Below, piece after piece: positions 1-12,300 of a stretch of 64,000 nucleotides of DNA. Position 1 is the stretch's first letter; each line of letters opens with the position of its first letter. The notes under the pieces are model-generated. The model worked only from the letters and a program-made list of their open reading frames with translations, did not search any database and was not told the origin of the DNA. The position numbers and the translations under genes were made by a program. The stretch lies in contig MU260052.1 of the NCBI GenBank assembly GCA_020310875.1, forward strand, positions 1,340,001 through 1,404,000, read 5' to 3'. The DNA comes from Ceratopteris richardii (lineage: Eukaryota > Streptophyta > Polypodiopsida > Polypodiales > Pteridaceae).

Positions 1-3000
1 TGGAATGCTTTGGAAGAGCATTTCCAAAACACCACAAAGTCAAGGAAGGCATCTTTATGGGCAGAATTTACAACTTTCAAGAAGAAGGCCTCTCAATCAA
101 TTTCAGATTATGTAACAAGGATGAAAGACATTGCAGATGCATTAGGAGCTGTTGATGAAGATATTGAGGAGGATAAATTGGTAAGGCAAATCCTTACAGG
201 TTTGAGAGGTGATGACAAATGGAAGCCATTCATTTTGTCTACAGAGTTATCACTTGATCATTTCACTCCTGATTTAAATCAGTTGCTAGGTCATATGCTA
301 ACATTTGAGCAGGATGTTAAAGGAGATGGTGACAAAAGTACAGGTCATGCAATGTACTCAAAGGACAAGAAGAAAGCTAACAAAGGAAAGCAACAATCAG
401 GTGAAGATGAAGGCACAACTAGTCAAGCCAACTTCCTAAGAGGTAGAGGAGGTGGCAAAGGTAGAGGAAGAGGCAGGAATAACAAAGATGGAGCCAAAGC
501 ATGCTGGATTTGTGGTAAGACAAACCATTTAGCTAATGATTGTTGGCATAATAATCAAAGTAATGGAGGATACAATCAAAACTATAATTCAAGAGGAAGA
601 GGTGGCAGAAATCAAAGAGGTAATTTCAGAGGTAGAGGTAGTAGGGGTTACTTTGGAAGAAATGCAGGAAGAGGTTTCCAAAGTCAACAATATAACAATA
701 CCTACTACAATTATGCTTCAGATCAGAAGGAAGATTCAACATTGATAATGAATGCAACTTGTGAAAGGCAGAATGAAGATCAAAGAGTTTTCTACATTGA
801 CTCAGGGTGTAGCAATCACCTGAGTGGTAATATAGCCTTAATGACTGATTTGGAGAATAACGTATCTAATCATGTTGTTCAAACAGGTGACAACACAAAG
901 CACAATGTGAAGTCAATTGGATCAGTGAAGGCCAAGGATGGTAGCACCTTATTGAGTAAGGTCTTGTATGTTCCTACAATTCCTAAGAATTTAATAAGTG
1001 TAGGACAAATTGTGGAAAAAGGTTATGAAGTAAGGTTCACTAATGAAGGAGTGTTTGTGGAAGACCCTAGCAATGGGTATAAACAAATTGTTTCAGGGAA
1101 GAAAGAAGGAAGATTGTTCACATTGAAGATTCAAGGTAATGTTGGTCATGCCTTGTTCACTTATGGAGGACATAAGATCTCTGAGTTAGATCTTTGGCAC
1201 AAGAGACTTGGACATTTCAATGAAAGAGGTATTAAAGACATGATTAATAATGGTTCAGTGCTTGGATTGCCTAATGTTGCAGGTCAACATATGACATACA
1301 GATGTGAGGCATGTCAATTAGGTAAGGCTCATAAGCAACCCTATTCCAAGCATGGGTTTATGTATTCAGAGAAACTTGAGTTGGTACACACAGATGTGTG
1401 GGGACCATCAAAGGACTTCAGTATCAATGGCTCAAGGTATTATGTGATTTATGTTGATGATGCTACCAGATGGATCACTATCTATGTGATCAAAGATAAG
1501 TCAGAAGTATTCAATACATTCAAACATTATCATATGTATGCAGAGAGAATTACAGGACATAAGTTGAAGAGACTAAGGTCAAATGGAGGGGGAGAGTATT
1601 TCTCTAATGAGTTCAGTGATTACTTGTGGAATGCAGGTATAAAAAGAGAGGTTACTTGCAGGTACTCTCCTCAACAGAATGGTGTAGCAGAAAGGAGGAA
1701 TAGAACTCTTGTTGAGTTTGCAAGGTCCATGATGAAGGAGAAAAATTGCCCAAATTATTTGTGGGCTGAGGCTATAAATACAGCTACTTATTTGGTTAAT
1801 AGGCTACCTTGTAAAGCTTTGCAGGGTATGACACCTTATGAGGCATGGTGGGGTAAGAGACCTACACTAGACCATTGCAAAGTATTTGGATGTTTGGCCT
1901 ATGCATATGTGCCATCACAATTAAGGCAAATATTGGAACCTAAAGCTGAAAAATATGTGTTTATTGGTTATGATGATAAGCAGATGGGATACAGGTTGTG
2001 GAATCCATCCACAAAACATTTTCTTGTATCAAAAGATGTTACATTTGATGAGCAAGGTACTTGGTATGCAGGTACTATCAATATTAATACAGATGATGAA
2101 GAAATTGTGAGCCAAAGGAAAGGTAAATCAAAGGTTCAGATATTTGATGAGCAAGAGAATAATGAAGTGCAGGTTGAAGTGGAAAAGACACCAAGGTTTG
2201 ATCCTGAATATGAAGAACCAGAAACCTCAAGAAGTGGAGAACTTAGGAGGTCTACAAGGAACAAATGGCAACCTACAAGGTATAGGTATGATACTTCATT
2301 CCTTGACTACTAAGGATTATGCTTACATGATTAAAGCAGATGAAGACCCTTCTACATATGAAGAGGCAAAAGGTAAAGAGATTTGGGAAAAAGCTATGCA
2401 GGAAGAATATGATGCATTGATGGAGAATCAAACATGGGATTTGGTTCCAAAGCCAAATAGCCAGAAGATCATTGGATGTAAGTGGGTTTATAAGACAAAA
2501 AGATTTGCAGATGGAAGTGTGTCTAGGTACAAAGCTAGACTTGTTGTGAAAGGGTTTGCTCAGACATATGGTATTGATTATGATGAGACTTATAGTCCTG
2601 TGGCAAAGATGACAACCATCAGGACACTTATAGCAATTGCTGCATGCAAAGGTTGGAAATTATGTCAATTAGATGTGAAGAATGCTTTTTTGAATGGTAA
2701 CATTTCAGATGAAGTTTTCATGGAGCAACCTCAAGGATTCAGAGATGGAAGATATCCAGATCATGTGTGTAAGCTCAAGAGAGCTTTATATGGCTTGAAA
2801 TAGGCCCCAAGGGCATGGAACTATAGACTTGTAAAGTTCCTAAAAGAACTTGGATTTCAAGTATCAAAAGCAGATAGTAGTTTGCTTGTCAAAGCAAGTG
2901 ATGATGGGTTTATCTACATGTGCATATATGTTGATGATATCATTCTTACAGGTACAGATGAGAAAGGCATTCAAAGCTTAAAGAAGCAAATGGAGAAAGA

Positions 3001-3889
3001 GTTCAAAATCAGTGATTTGGGAGATTTGTCATACTTCTTGGGCATGGAGATTTCATACACTCAACATGGAGTGTATGTGACTCAAGAAAGGTATTTGAGG
3101 AACTTGTTAATCAAGTTTAAAATGGATGATTGCAGGGTAGCACCTACTCCAATGGAGGTGAATCACAAATTAAGCAGATTTGGAGGTGAAGAATTCAAGG
3201 ACATGAAACAATATCAGAGTTTGGTTGGTAGTCTTATCTATGCTACATTAACTAGACCTGATTTATCATATGCAGTTGGGGTTTTGTCTCAATTTATGCA
3301 TTGTCCTAGGAAAGAGCATTGGATTGCAGGTCAAAGAGTGTTGAGGTACATTAAGGGTACACTCAAAGAAGGTTTGTATTATGGTTTTACATCAGATACA
3401 AATATCAAGATCTATAGTGATGCAGATTGGGCAGGTAATCCAGATGATAGAAGGTCAACCTATGGATACATATGTTATGTGGGAGATAAGTTAATTTCTT
3501 GGTGCTCAAAGAAGCAACATACAGTTGCTTTGTCATCTACAGAAGAAGAGTACAAAGGCATGGTTGAAGCTGCAAAAGAAGTGATTTGGCTTAAGACTCT
3601 CATGAAGAGTTTTGACACTATACAGAGCATACCTATCATTTATGGTGATAACATGAGTTCATTATATCTAGCTGCTAATCCTGTGTTTCATGCCAGGACC
3701 AAACACATTGAGATACAGTATCATTTTCTAAGAGAGAAAGTGATGGATAAGGAGATTGAAGTCATACATACTTCAACAAAAGATCAGATAGCTGATATGC
3801 TTACAAAGAGCTTGGATGGACCAAAGTTACAGAAGTTTAAAGACATGGCAGGCATAAAGAAGATAAGAGAAACCTCAATTGATGATTGA
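1..3889 (+). pseudogene. Copia A gag-pol polyprotein, 5'-truncated and broken
   Basis: Reading frame 1 is open from base 1 (start lost to the left) to a stop at 2311-2313. It shows a gag UBN2-like part, a glycine/arginine-rich stretch, a CX2CX4HX4C zinc knuckle (CWICGKTNHLANDC, near 505-546), protease DSG (near 799), the integrase HHCC zone and its D,D,E core. Compared with copia B there is a 1-nt insertion near 2305, after which coding continues in another frame from about 2310. Reverse transcriptase then runs to an in-frame TAG at 2801-2803, where copia B has CAG. Beyond this the same frame resumes with the YVDD motif (near 2930) and RNase H (DADWAG near 3420), ending at 3889. The protein would make and integrate copia cDNA in virus-like particles, but this copy cannot without other help. 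Confidence 0.93.
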
Positions 3890-3897
3890 GGGGGAGC
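3888..3897 (+). other. Copia A polypurine tract
   Basis: Purine run GAGGGGGAGC directly before the LTR, overlapping the pol stop codon. It is the plus-strand primer site, identical to the tract of copia B. Confidence 0.85.
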
Positions 3898-4931
3898 TGT
3901 TGGTGCAGACCAATCACCAATTGAAGTTTGGAAGACAAAAAGATGGAGATAAGATCAAGTTTTGAAGCAAAGAAGGTGGATACATTCACAGGATGAATGA
4001 TTTGTACACATATGTACATTAGTGAAGACATAGATCACTTATACTTTTGTCTAGTTACAAACTTGTACATATTTGCCTATAAATACTTTGGAAAAATGTC
4101 GGGGCAATAGAGGAGACAATAGGAGATCATGAGAATAGTGTATTGAGGAGTTTTAAGAGTCATTAAGTCTCTTAGAAGTGAGTTGAATTGTCTATCCTCA
4201 CTCAGTTGTAAATTTCTGAGAAATAGAAGGAAAAATTACGCCCGATGTTTCTGTGTTTTCTCCTCGTGTAGTAGATCTTTTGTGAATTCCTTTTGGAAAT
4301 ATCTAAGTCCATAGTTAATCAATCTATGGCTAGAGTTTGAGAATCTAATTGTGATGAGGCTAAGAGAATTGTGTGTAGGAACATTCATATGTAAAGAGTG
4401 TTCACAGTCTCCTGAAACAGGCGCAAATTTTGAGTTCAATGAAATGGACAGTGCTCAGTGCACAGTGTAAAGTTTTACACATATGATAGCTCAAAATCTA
4501 AGTTGAGAGATAAGCTATCTACTTCTAAAAGCATTTGACCAAACGGGTTCGACATTAGGAGAACTATTGCTAAGAAGTTGCAGGTGTCAAAGTCGCTACT
4601 GCAGAGAAGGTGATTTACACATAGGTGAATTGTTTGTGTGATTTCTCAGAGTATACTGAATCATTTGCAGAGATTTAAGTTGGAGAAGGTGCGCAACCTT
4701 AAGGCAAAGCAACCTACAAAGTTTTATCAAAAACTTTACACAAATGATTAGTCAATCAAGGATTAATCTGCAGCAGACTTTTCTGAGAAGTTGAATTTTT
4801 TCAGAATAATCAATTTTCTGATAACTTGATGAATGTTCTCTAAATTTGGTGGAGTCTGAAGTTGTTCTTGATATAGAGGTGGTCTAAATTCAAGGTCAAC
4901 TTGTTCTTTTGGAGATTAACACTCTCCATCA
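3898..4931 (+). repeat. Copia A 3' LTR
   Basis: Starts TGTTGGTGCAGA after the polypurine tract and ends CTCTCCATCA, the same termini as the copia B LTRs. Length is 1,034 bp against 1,020 bp in copia B, with many substitutions. It holds the TATA box and probable polyadenylation signals. Immediately after it the sequence changes to gypsy gag. Confidence 0.9.
4078..4085 (+). promoter_or_regulatory. TATA box in copia A LTR
   Basis: TATAAATA, at the same relative place as in the copia B LTR; likely core promoter of the LTR. Confidence 0.6.
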
Positions 4932-5160
4932 CATCCAAGGCTCATGAAACCCAGAGGGAAAGAACTAGAGAGAGACCGGAGGTAAGCTTTGCAAACATTG
5001 TGGGCAGAGATAGATCAGGACATGAAGGTGAAAGACCTGAAAGAGAGAGACATCGAGCACATAGGCATCAAAGAGATGAACATGATTTCCCATTGCCCAG
5101 ACCCCGAGAGCACTCAAGAACCCTTAGACCTTCTCAAGTGGTCAAGGCAATGAAGAACTA
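4932..5160 (+). pseudogene. G3 gag N-terminal fragment
   Basis: Frame 2 translates to an arginine/glutamate-rich gag segment (ERTRERPEVSF, RTLRPSQVVKAMKNY) that matches G1 gag at about 7981-8208. It is bounded on the left by the copia A LTR and on the right by a truncated G1 LTR. The apparent 110-codon frame at 4901-5233 is a chimera of copia LTR, gag and gypsy LTR, not a gene. The right junction has a 2-base microhomology (TA), fitting illegitimate recombination. Confidence 0.85.
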
Positions 5161-5685
5161 TGTCAAATTTTCAGAAGAAATCCCTATAAAAATATTAATT
5201 TTCATCACTAAAAACCATTGTAAATACCACTAAATACCATTTTCTATTTTTATAACTCCATTTTGTTCAAGCCGAGGAGTCCTCGAGCTTGAGGAGTATT
5301 AGAAGTATCATCCTACCAATTTTCATAATTTTTAGACTTTGTTTGAGCCCTCAAATAAGCCCTGGAACCTAATTTTTAACTAGGCCAGACACTAGGTCTG
5401 GACAGGGCCAAAACTAGTCAAAAAACTATAAAAAGAGCTAGAGAGCTCATTTTTGGGGTTAGCTTATTAGAGAATAGAGCTTTTGTAAGAGAACTCTTTT
5501 GCAATCAGAGCTTTCCATTGTTCCTCTCTTTGATCTTACCTTGTGCGCGTGTGTGTGTATGTGTGTGCATGTTTGTGTGCTTTCACTCACGCACTTGTGC
5601 CTTCACTTGCTCGTGGTCTTCATACCGGTCCTCACGTCTCCGCGGATTGACAAGTAAAGGAGGTGGTGCTTACGCTTGAGCTACA
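5161..5685 (+). repeat. G1 5' LTR, first 94 bp missing
   Basis: Matches 40973-41487 (the G1 3' LTR from its base 95 to its end), ending GAGCTACA. A TATAAAAA box lies at 5427-5434. The TG terminus and the left target duplication are gone with the deletion at 5160/5161. Confidence 0.88.
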
Positions 5686-5693
5686 CCAAATTT

Positions 5694-5711
5694 TGGCGCC
5701 GTTGCCGAGGA
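5694..5711 (+). other. G1 primer binding site, tRNA-Asp
   Basis: TGGCGCCGTTGCCGAGGA, eight bases after the LTR end, complementary to the 3' end of plant tRNA-Asp with one mismatch. tRNA-Asp priming is typical of the Athila/Tat side of plant Ty3/gypsy elements. Confidence 0.85.
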
Positions 5712-6037
5712 GAGAGCTTCGAGGACGAGCGTTGTGATGGTAAGATCGTAGATTTGCGACGTTGGAAGGTAAAAAAAAACTGTCATTTTTGTTCATTTTC
5801 TGTTTTTTCTTCTTCATCTTCATCATCATCACCATCTCCATCTTCTTCCATCTTCTTCTTCATAGAAATTTCTTGTTTTTTAGTGCATTTTCACCATTTT
5901 CATACCATTTTTCATGCATTATTGTGTGAGAAGGAGTTAGGAGGTGCAAGGGTGAGCAAGCGCTGTGTTTTTTCATGATTTTCTGCACATACGGAGCTCG
6001 CCATTGCTCGGCGCTCAGAAATTTGAAGTTCCCGCCA
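5712..6037 (+). other. G1 leader, first part
   Basis: No credible gene. It holds ATGGTAAG at 5737-5744, a motif also found after the G2 primer site, then a long pyrimidine stretch (about 5797-5860) rich in CTT and CAT ending in CATAG. Together these resemble a splice donor and acceptor of a short leader intron; that is inference only. Confidence 0.5.
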
Positions 6038-6897
6038 AGAAACACGATTCTGTGATGAAAATCGGGATTCTATGAAAATTCAAATTTTTTTTTTGAAAAT
6101 CGTGATTCTCTGTTTCCCACCTAAAAGCCTTTTGAAAAGAACATGATTCTGTGGTCATTCTCAAAATCGCGATTCTGTGGTTGTGCTCATCGCGATTCTC
6201 ATGAATCACGATTTTCAGCCCAAAAAAAACACGATTCTGAGAAAACACGATTTTGTGGTTGTGCTCAAAATTGCGATTCTCTAAATTTTTGGAAACCACG
6301 ATTCTCTGAGACAAAATCGCGATTTTCAAAACACGATTCTGTGAAAACACGATTTTGTGAACCACGATTCTGTGAACCACGATTTTGTGAAAACACGATT
6401 CTCTGCTCAAAATCATGATTCTCTAAATTTTGAAAACCACGATTCTCTGAGACAAAATCGCGATTCTCTAGAACACGATTCTCTAAAACACGATTCTGTG
6501 AACCACAAATCTGTGAAAACACGATTCTCTGCTCAAAATAGCGATTCTCTAAATTTTGAAAACCACGATTCTCTCAGATAAAATCGCGATTCTCTAGAAC
6601 ACGATTCTCTAAAACACCATTCTCTAAAACACGATTCTGTGAAAACACGATTTTGTGAAAACACCATTTTGTGAACCACGATTCTGTGAAAACACGATTC
6701 TCTGCTCAAAATCGTGATTCTCAAAAATCACGATTTTCAGCCAAAAACACGATTCTGTGAAAACACAATTCTCAAGGTACAAAATCGCGATTCTTTGACT
6801 TCACAAAATCGCGATTCTCTTGAAGTTCACAAAATCGCGATTCTCTTGAAGTTCACAAAATCGCGATTCTCTTGATTTCACAAAATCGCGATTTTTT
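6038..6897 (+). repeat. G1 leader tandem array, CACGATTCTGTG-type units
   Basis: About 860 bp of degenerate tandem units of roughly 14-18 bp built from CACGATTCTGTGAAAA and AAAATCGCGATTCTCT. The 8-base palindrome ATCGCGAT occurs about nine times by eye. The open frames on both strands here are by-products of the repeat. The array lies between primer site and gag, so it would be part of the 5' untranslated genomic RNA. Confidence 0.9.
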
Positions 6898-7163
6898 CCA
6901 AGTGCCTGTTTGCCTGTTTTGATCCCTAGGAGCCTGATTTGACATAACTTTTTCATCCAAAGTCCATTTTTTGAGCTCTATAGCTCGTTGGAAAGCTCGT
7001 TTCGAATCCTACACGGTCTCAACTGTTTTTTATAAGAATAATGCATTGATTTTCAGATAGGATAATTTGAAGTTGACCTTCAGGTGGGACCTGGAACCCA
7101 AGGGGACTCCAAAGGATTTTTTAACCATACCAAGGGGAAATTTTGGACTCTTAGCCAAAGCTT
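6898..7163 (+). other. G1 leader, last part before gag
   Basis: Unique-looking AT-rich sequence between the tandem array and the gag start. No gene or strong signal seen; a CTCTTAG at 7149-7155 could be a splice acceptor just before the gag ATG. Confidence 0.4.
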
Positions 7164-9391
7164 ATGAACCTGAGATTTGGTAGACACATAGGCAAGGATA
7201 GACAAAGCATTAGATCTTCTCAGTCTAGTGTCAACCATACAACTAAGTCTTGGGCACAACAACTAAGTGGTTGTCCTTACGTACTAAACTCTGACACAAG
7301 TGACTCAGAAATGTCTTTTAGCATGGGGAAACTTGCAGGTGGCTCAGGAACTGCCCATCTACAAACACCAGAAGGACCCTATAAAACACAATTGGAATAT
7401 ATTCGGACCAGCCGATTAGGTGCTCGCATCTATGAGGATGGCTTGAGGCGATCAGTGGTCCAACTCAAAAATCTAGATCAACCCTTTGGACTTGAACACC
7501 CAATGGTCAAGTTCGAAGAGGGTTCATACGTTGATAAGGAAGGAACCATGTATGTGGTCACCAACCTACCAGATAGGACTGATGAGTTTGGAAATATCAT
7601 TCCTGAGAATGAGATAGGAGACCTAGAACAAGGAAATGTAGGACAAGGACCCCAGACTCCTAGAGGCAAGTCAGTTTTGACCAGAGTGATCACTCCAGAT
7701 TGGATTCCTCAAGATAACAAAAGCATAGAACTATTCTTGAATAGAGAAACAGAGGAAGCATTTTGGAGATTCAAGCCAGATCAACCTAGCCGATTGGGCA
7801 TAGTCATTATCTACAAGTTCAAGGACCCAGAGATACCAGGAAAAGTTGTCTACCTGGATAACACATTAGAGAAAAATTTATTGGTAACAGAACATGATAG
7901 ACATGCATATACTTGGAAGAGTGAATTGATTTTCCCTCCACCAAGATCCAATGTTTCCCATGGCCTCCAAGGAGTAGGATCATCCCAAGCTCATGAAGCC
8001 CAGAGAGAAAGAACTAGAGAGAGACCTGAGGTAAGTTTTGCACACACGGTGGGCAGAAATAGAGCAGGATTTGAAAATGAAAGACCTGAAAGAGAGAGAC
8101 ATCAAGCACATAGGCAACAAAGAGATGAACATGATTTTCCATTGACTAGACCTCGAGAGCACACAAGAACCCTTAGACCCACTCAAGTGATCAAGGCAAT
8201 GAAGAATTATTTTGACGGATCACGAGATCCTTATGATCATGTGGTTGAGTTCAAACAAGTGTTAAGAGCTGAACAGGTTGAGGATTTATTCACCCAGTAC
8301 GAGGCATTTGGTTTGACTCTTAAGGGCACTGCCTTGGCTTGGTTTCAACCATTGAGTAGTCGAAACTATCGGGAGATAGGTCAGCTGCTAGACGAATTCA
8401 TTGTAGAATTTTCCAAGAGTGGTATCAGACATAACACATCATCTTTGATCCACAGTTTCAAGCAGACACCCCAAGAAACAGTGCGGCTAGCTAGTAGAAG
8501 GTTCAGACAGTACCTAGAAAGGTGCCCTGCTCCAGAGTTACCCACACCAGCCAAACAAGTGGCTTTGTTCTTAGATGGCTTACTGAGCACAAAGTTAAGA
8601 TCATATGTGTACTTGAAAGAGCCTAGATCCATAGAAGAGTGTGTGCGGATGTGCATTGACATAGAAGATAACTTGGGTGAGGAGTTAGGATTGTCCAAAC
8701 TCTATAAGGATTCGGATAGCTCTACTAGTCATACTTCAAAAATCTCCACGGAAATAGAGGAGATAGTTGAGCAAGTTGCCAAGAAGCTGGGAGTCCAAAA
8801 TAGACAAACACAGAGAGTGACTCCATTGAATCGATGTTATACTTGCGGAGGCGACCACATGGCTAATGTATGCCCAATGCAAAACCAAAACATTAGAGAA
8901 AGGAATGTTCCATATTACACTGTTGAGAGAAAATACACGAACCACACAGCTCAAGATTGTCCTTACAATAGGCAGGCTGTTAGACAAACTTATCAGCAAC
9001 CTTACCAACAAGGTAGGTATCAACCAACGTGATTCCAGTCAAGTATGTTGTGGGAGAGGAAAATCCAAATAGAGCATTGGTGCCACTAACCCCATTGATA
9101 CCAGATAATGACTCTCATGCTCATAGTTCAGACTACTCCCATGAAGGTAGTCCACATGCTTATTACACTGAGTCGCCTGAGCATAGTGAGATTTACCTAT
9201 ATCAATATGAGGCACCTCCTATGGAACAAAATTGGGAGCCAGAATACTCCAATGTCATGTACGCAAATGCTAACCCTAGGCCCCAATTGAGACAAGTAAG
9301 ACCACAAGCCCCTAGAGGACCATGTTTCAGATGCCAAGGTGACCATTTCCTTCGTGATTGTCCCCACCCACCATCTCCGAGTCAAGGATAG
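7164..9391 (+). pseudogene. G1 gag (structural protein), broken
   Basis: The start is ATG at 7164: its MNLR opening matches the conserved start in G2 at 18438. The frame runs to 9032 and includes a basic N-terminus, the retrotransposon gag core (AWFQPL near 8336, RRFRQYLERCP near 8500) and a zinc-knuckle variant CYTCGGDHMANVC (near 8835, spacing CX2CX3HX4C). About 130 bp present in G3 is missing near 9028, which shifts the frame. A second part continues at 9029-9391 with CFRCQGDHFLRDC, then stops. Gag would form the particle and bind genomic RNA. Frameshifts make this copy unable to give full Gag. Confidence 0.88.
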
Positions 9392-9395
9392 GCTA

Positions 9396-12300
9396 TCACA
9401 ATACAAGCTTTTTGTCTGATTGTGGCAAATACCATCTCCCCAGAGATTGTCCAAGAAACCCCTCTAGTGCGCCCAAGATTACACCCATTAATGTGGTAGG
9501 CTTAGTGGCGGAATCAAGTGCCAGTAGCAGTAATGTGGCACCAATACAGGCAGTTACTAGGGCACAAGCATTAAAACAAGATAAACCAGCAGAGCAATCG
9601 GAGTCGAGTGAATTGGGAGAACCTAGCAAGCGAAAAACAAGAACATGGAAGGATACCAGAGAGAAGGCCAATCGCAAGTGGAATAAAAAGTTATCGGAAC
9701 TAGAAGAAAGCTTGAAAGACGCAAAAACAAAAGTAGAAGACATTGCATCTCAAAACCCCTCGCATGCCAAAACTCCATCCACTCCACCTCATCCCACCCC
9801 AGCACCCATTGTAAATAGACCGCAGCCAGGGTCTGTTCTTGCAGATCCAACCCCAGAAGGCTTAAACATGATGTTCAAGGCCCACCAAGCTCGACTTCAA
9901 GAAGGGCCAATAGCTGCAAACCTAAACAAGAGTTACCCTAGAGAAGATTTAGAGATTGAACGAATGAAAATGTGCATGAAAATGGTAGAACAAGCTCAAG
10001 CTATACTTGAGACTAGTCAAAAGTTCAATCAGACAAACTCTATCAAAACATATTTGCATTTCCAAGGCTTACTAGAAAGATTAGAGCAATTGGTAAACAA
10101 ACCACAAGTTTCTTTACCTCCACAGGCTCAACCAGTTATTGAAAGAGGAAGCTCACCACCAATGGGAGCTTATGTTCCTAATTCCACGGATGCTGGAATA
10201 CCTCCTTCAATTCAACAGTACTCTCAAGAGTTCTTGTGGGAAATACAAGAAGAGAAATGGGCCAAGGAGAAGGGTAATTCCCCTCCTATTCCCGAGATTG
10301 ATGATCTTCATGATCAATTTCCCCAAGACATTCCATCCATTTATGGAGATCAAGTCGAGCAACAAGAAGACGAAAGGATAGATTTTGAATCTAATACCTT
10401 AGAAGAACTGCCTCAATTTCCAGGCCCATGGGAATCTGAATCTCTTCAGATCAGAGCTCCCACAATACTGGTCAGACATGAAGACTCAGTGGTCCCAAGG
10501 AACACTGATGTCATGAAGAACACTAAGGTTCAATGTCATCTCACTGTAGAAGAGCTGCTCAAAGCAAAACCTGAGCTATGCAATCATGTGAAGGATCAGG
10601 TTCCAGAACTTGATTCCAATAAGCCAAAAACAGGCTCTAAGCAAAAAGTTCCAGAGATACCTTTAGACAAAATAGGGGACATGTGTGAGGGTGAAGAAGG
10701 TAATACTTATCTTCCAATCACCTACCAAGGTTACACAACCAAAGCAATCATAGATTCATGTGCTGGTGTTGCTATTGCGACCACCTCCTTGTGGAAGCAA
10801 TGGGGAAAACCCACATTAAGACCAACTAGAATGAAGCTTCAAATGGCTGACGGTCATTTTGATAGACCTCTAGGATTGCTCGAAGGGATAACTCTAACCA
10901 CTTGTGGTGTGGAGTTTGAACATACATTTGCTATATGTGACTTTGAGAAAAATAACGTCTATGAGATGATCCTAGGAAAACCCTTCCTACGACAATTGCA
11001 AATAGTACAGGATTGGGGAACCAACTCCTTGTACTTACAACACTTAGGGGTCACCACCAAGGTCAATTTGAAGGATTACACCTTCAGAGATGTACCACCC
11101 CTACAATGGAATTCTATCCACAAAGCGAAAGAAGATTCTATCTTTGTGCATTCGAAAAGTTCACCTGATCCATCATGGCTGCATGAAGATACTCATTTGT
11201 GGATGTGCAAGGTCGCAGAGGAAGAGGAAAAACATTTAAAGGCAAGAGAAGAAGGAACTTCGCCAGGAGATAGACCAATTAAAGACCCAGCCTATACACC
11301 GATGATCTTTCCAGATGAGGAATTTGAGCCTCATGGCTGGCTAGAAATCTTAGCCACCATGGACATTGGTGTCAATGAAGAACAATGGACACCTCATTGT
11401 GATGAGGAGGGTTATGATATCTCAGTGTTCATGTGTCAGCCCTTGCTAGAAGAATGTGACCCTAGTGATGTCATAGAAGAAGAAGAGAATGACGATGATA
11501 TAGAGTCCATTGTGATGGATAGTTGCTTTAACTCAGAGCAGCACTATCTAGAAGATATAGGAGTGTTCACCCAGAAAGAAGAAGAACCTCTCACAAGTAT
11601 TAAAACGGTAAATTCAAAGGATGGAAGTGAGAGCACTCAAAAGAAAAAGAAAAGAAAAGCAGTGAAACAAGAAGAGGAGGAATCATTGTTTGAAGTACCA
11701 GAAAACTTCAAGAAATATGAAGTTGACGACCGCAAAATTTTGGTACGAATGCCTAAGCGAGAGGCCATCATAGGGGAATCATATGATAATAAAGAAAAGA
11801 CCAAGAAAATTGTAGTGACCATTGAAGAGAATGAAGAGAGATGCACATATATAGGAGATGACCTAAGTGCAAGAGAAGAAATGGAGCTCGTAGCTCTATT
11901 AAGGGAATATAGGGATGTGTTTGTGTGGCACTATGGAGACTTGAAAGGGGTAGATCCAAGAATTTGCTCTCATACTATCCCCATGACCGCTGATGCCATG
12001 CCCACCAAACAAAAGCCCTACACATATAATGATACATATGAAGCCAAAATAAAAGAAGAAATTGATAGGCTGATTGAAGCTGGATTTATCTATGAGATTG
12101 AGCATATTGAATGGGTGTCCCCCATTGTAGTAGTGCCCAAGAAGAACGGGAAGTTGCGAGTGTGTATTAACCTTAAAAAAAGTTAATGCTGCTACGATCA
12201 GAGATAGTTATCCGCTTCCAATCACGGAACACCTATTGGAGCGTGTTGCAGGCAAGGAAGTTTATAGCTTCCTTGATGGATTTTCAGGTTACAATCAAGT

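Larger units (their letters stand above)
1..4931 (+). mobile_element. Copia A, Ty1/copia LTR retrotransposon, 5' end outside window
   Basis: The window opens inside gag. The order gag, protease, integrase, reverse transcriptase, RNase H, polypurine tract and 3' LTR is the copia order. It is a close relative of copia B at 30319-36755, but carries a frameshift and a nonsense codon and has a diverged LTR, so it is an older, dead copy. It sits in the gag gene of gypsy G3: the bases just after its LTR (CATCC at 4932) match the gag of G1 near 7981. The left target duplication lies outside the window. Confidence 0.95.

Noticed and set aside
4901..5233. 110-codon frame on the plus strand
   Set aside because: A chimera of copia LTR, gypsy gag fragment and gypsy LTR across two junctions.
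6015..6724. Open frames on both strands in the G1 leader, and a CRISPR-like look of the array
   Set aside because: The units are degenerate, lack unique spacers, and sit in a plant retrotransposon leader; frames follow from the repeat.
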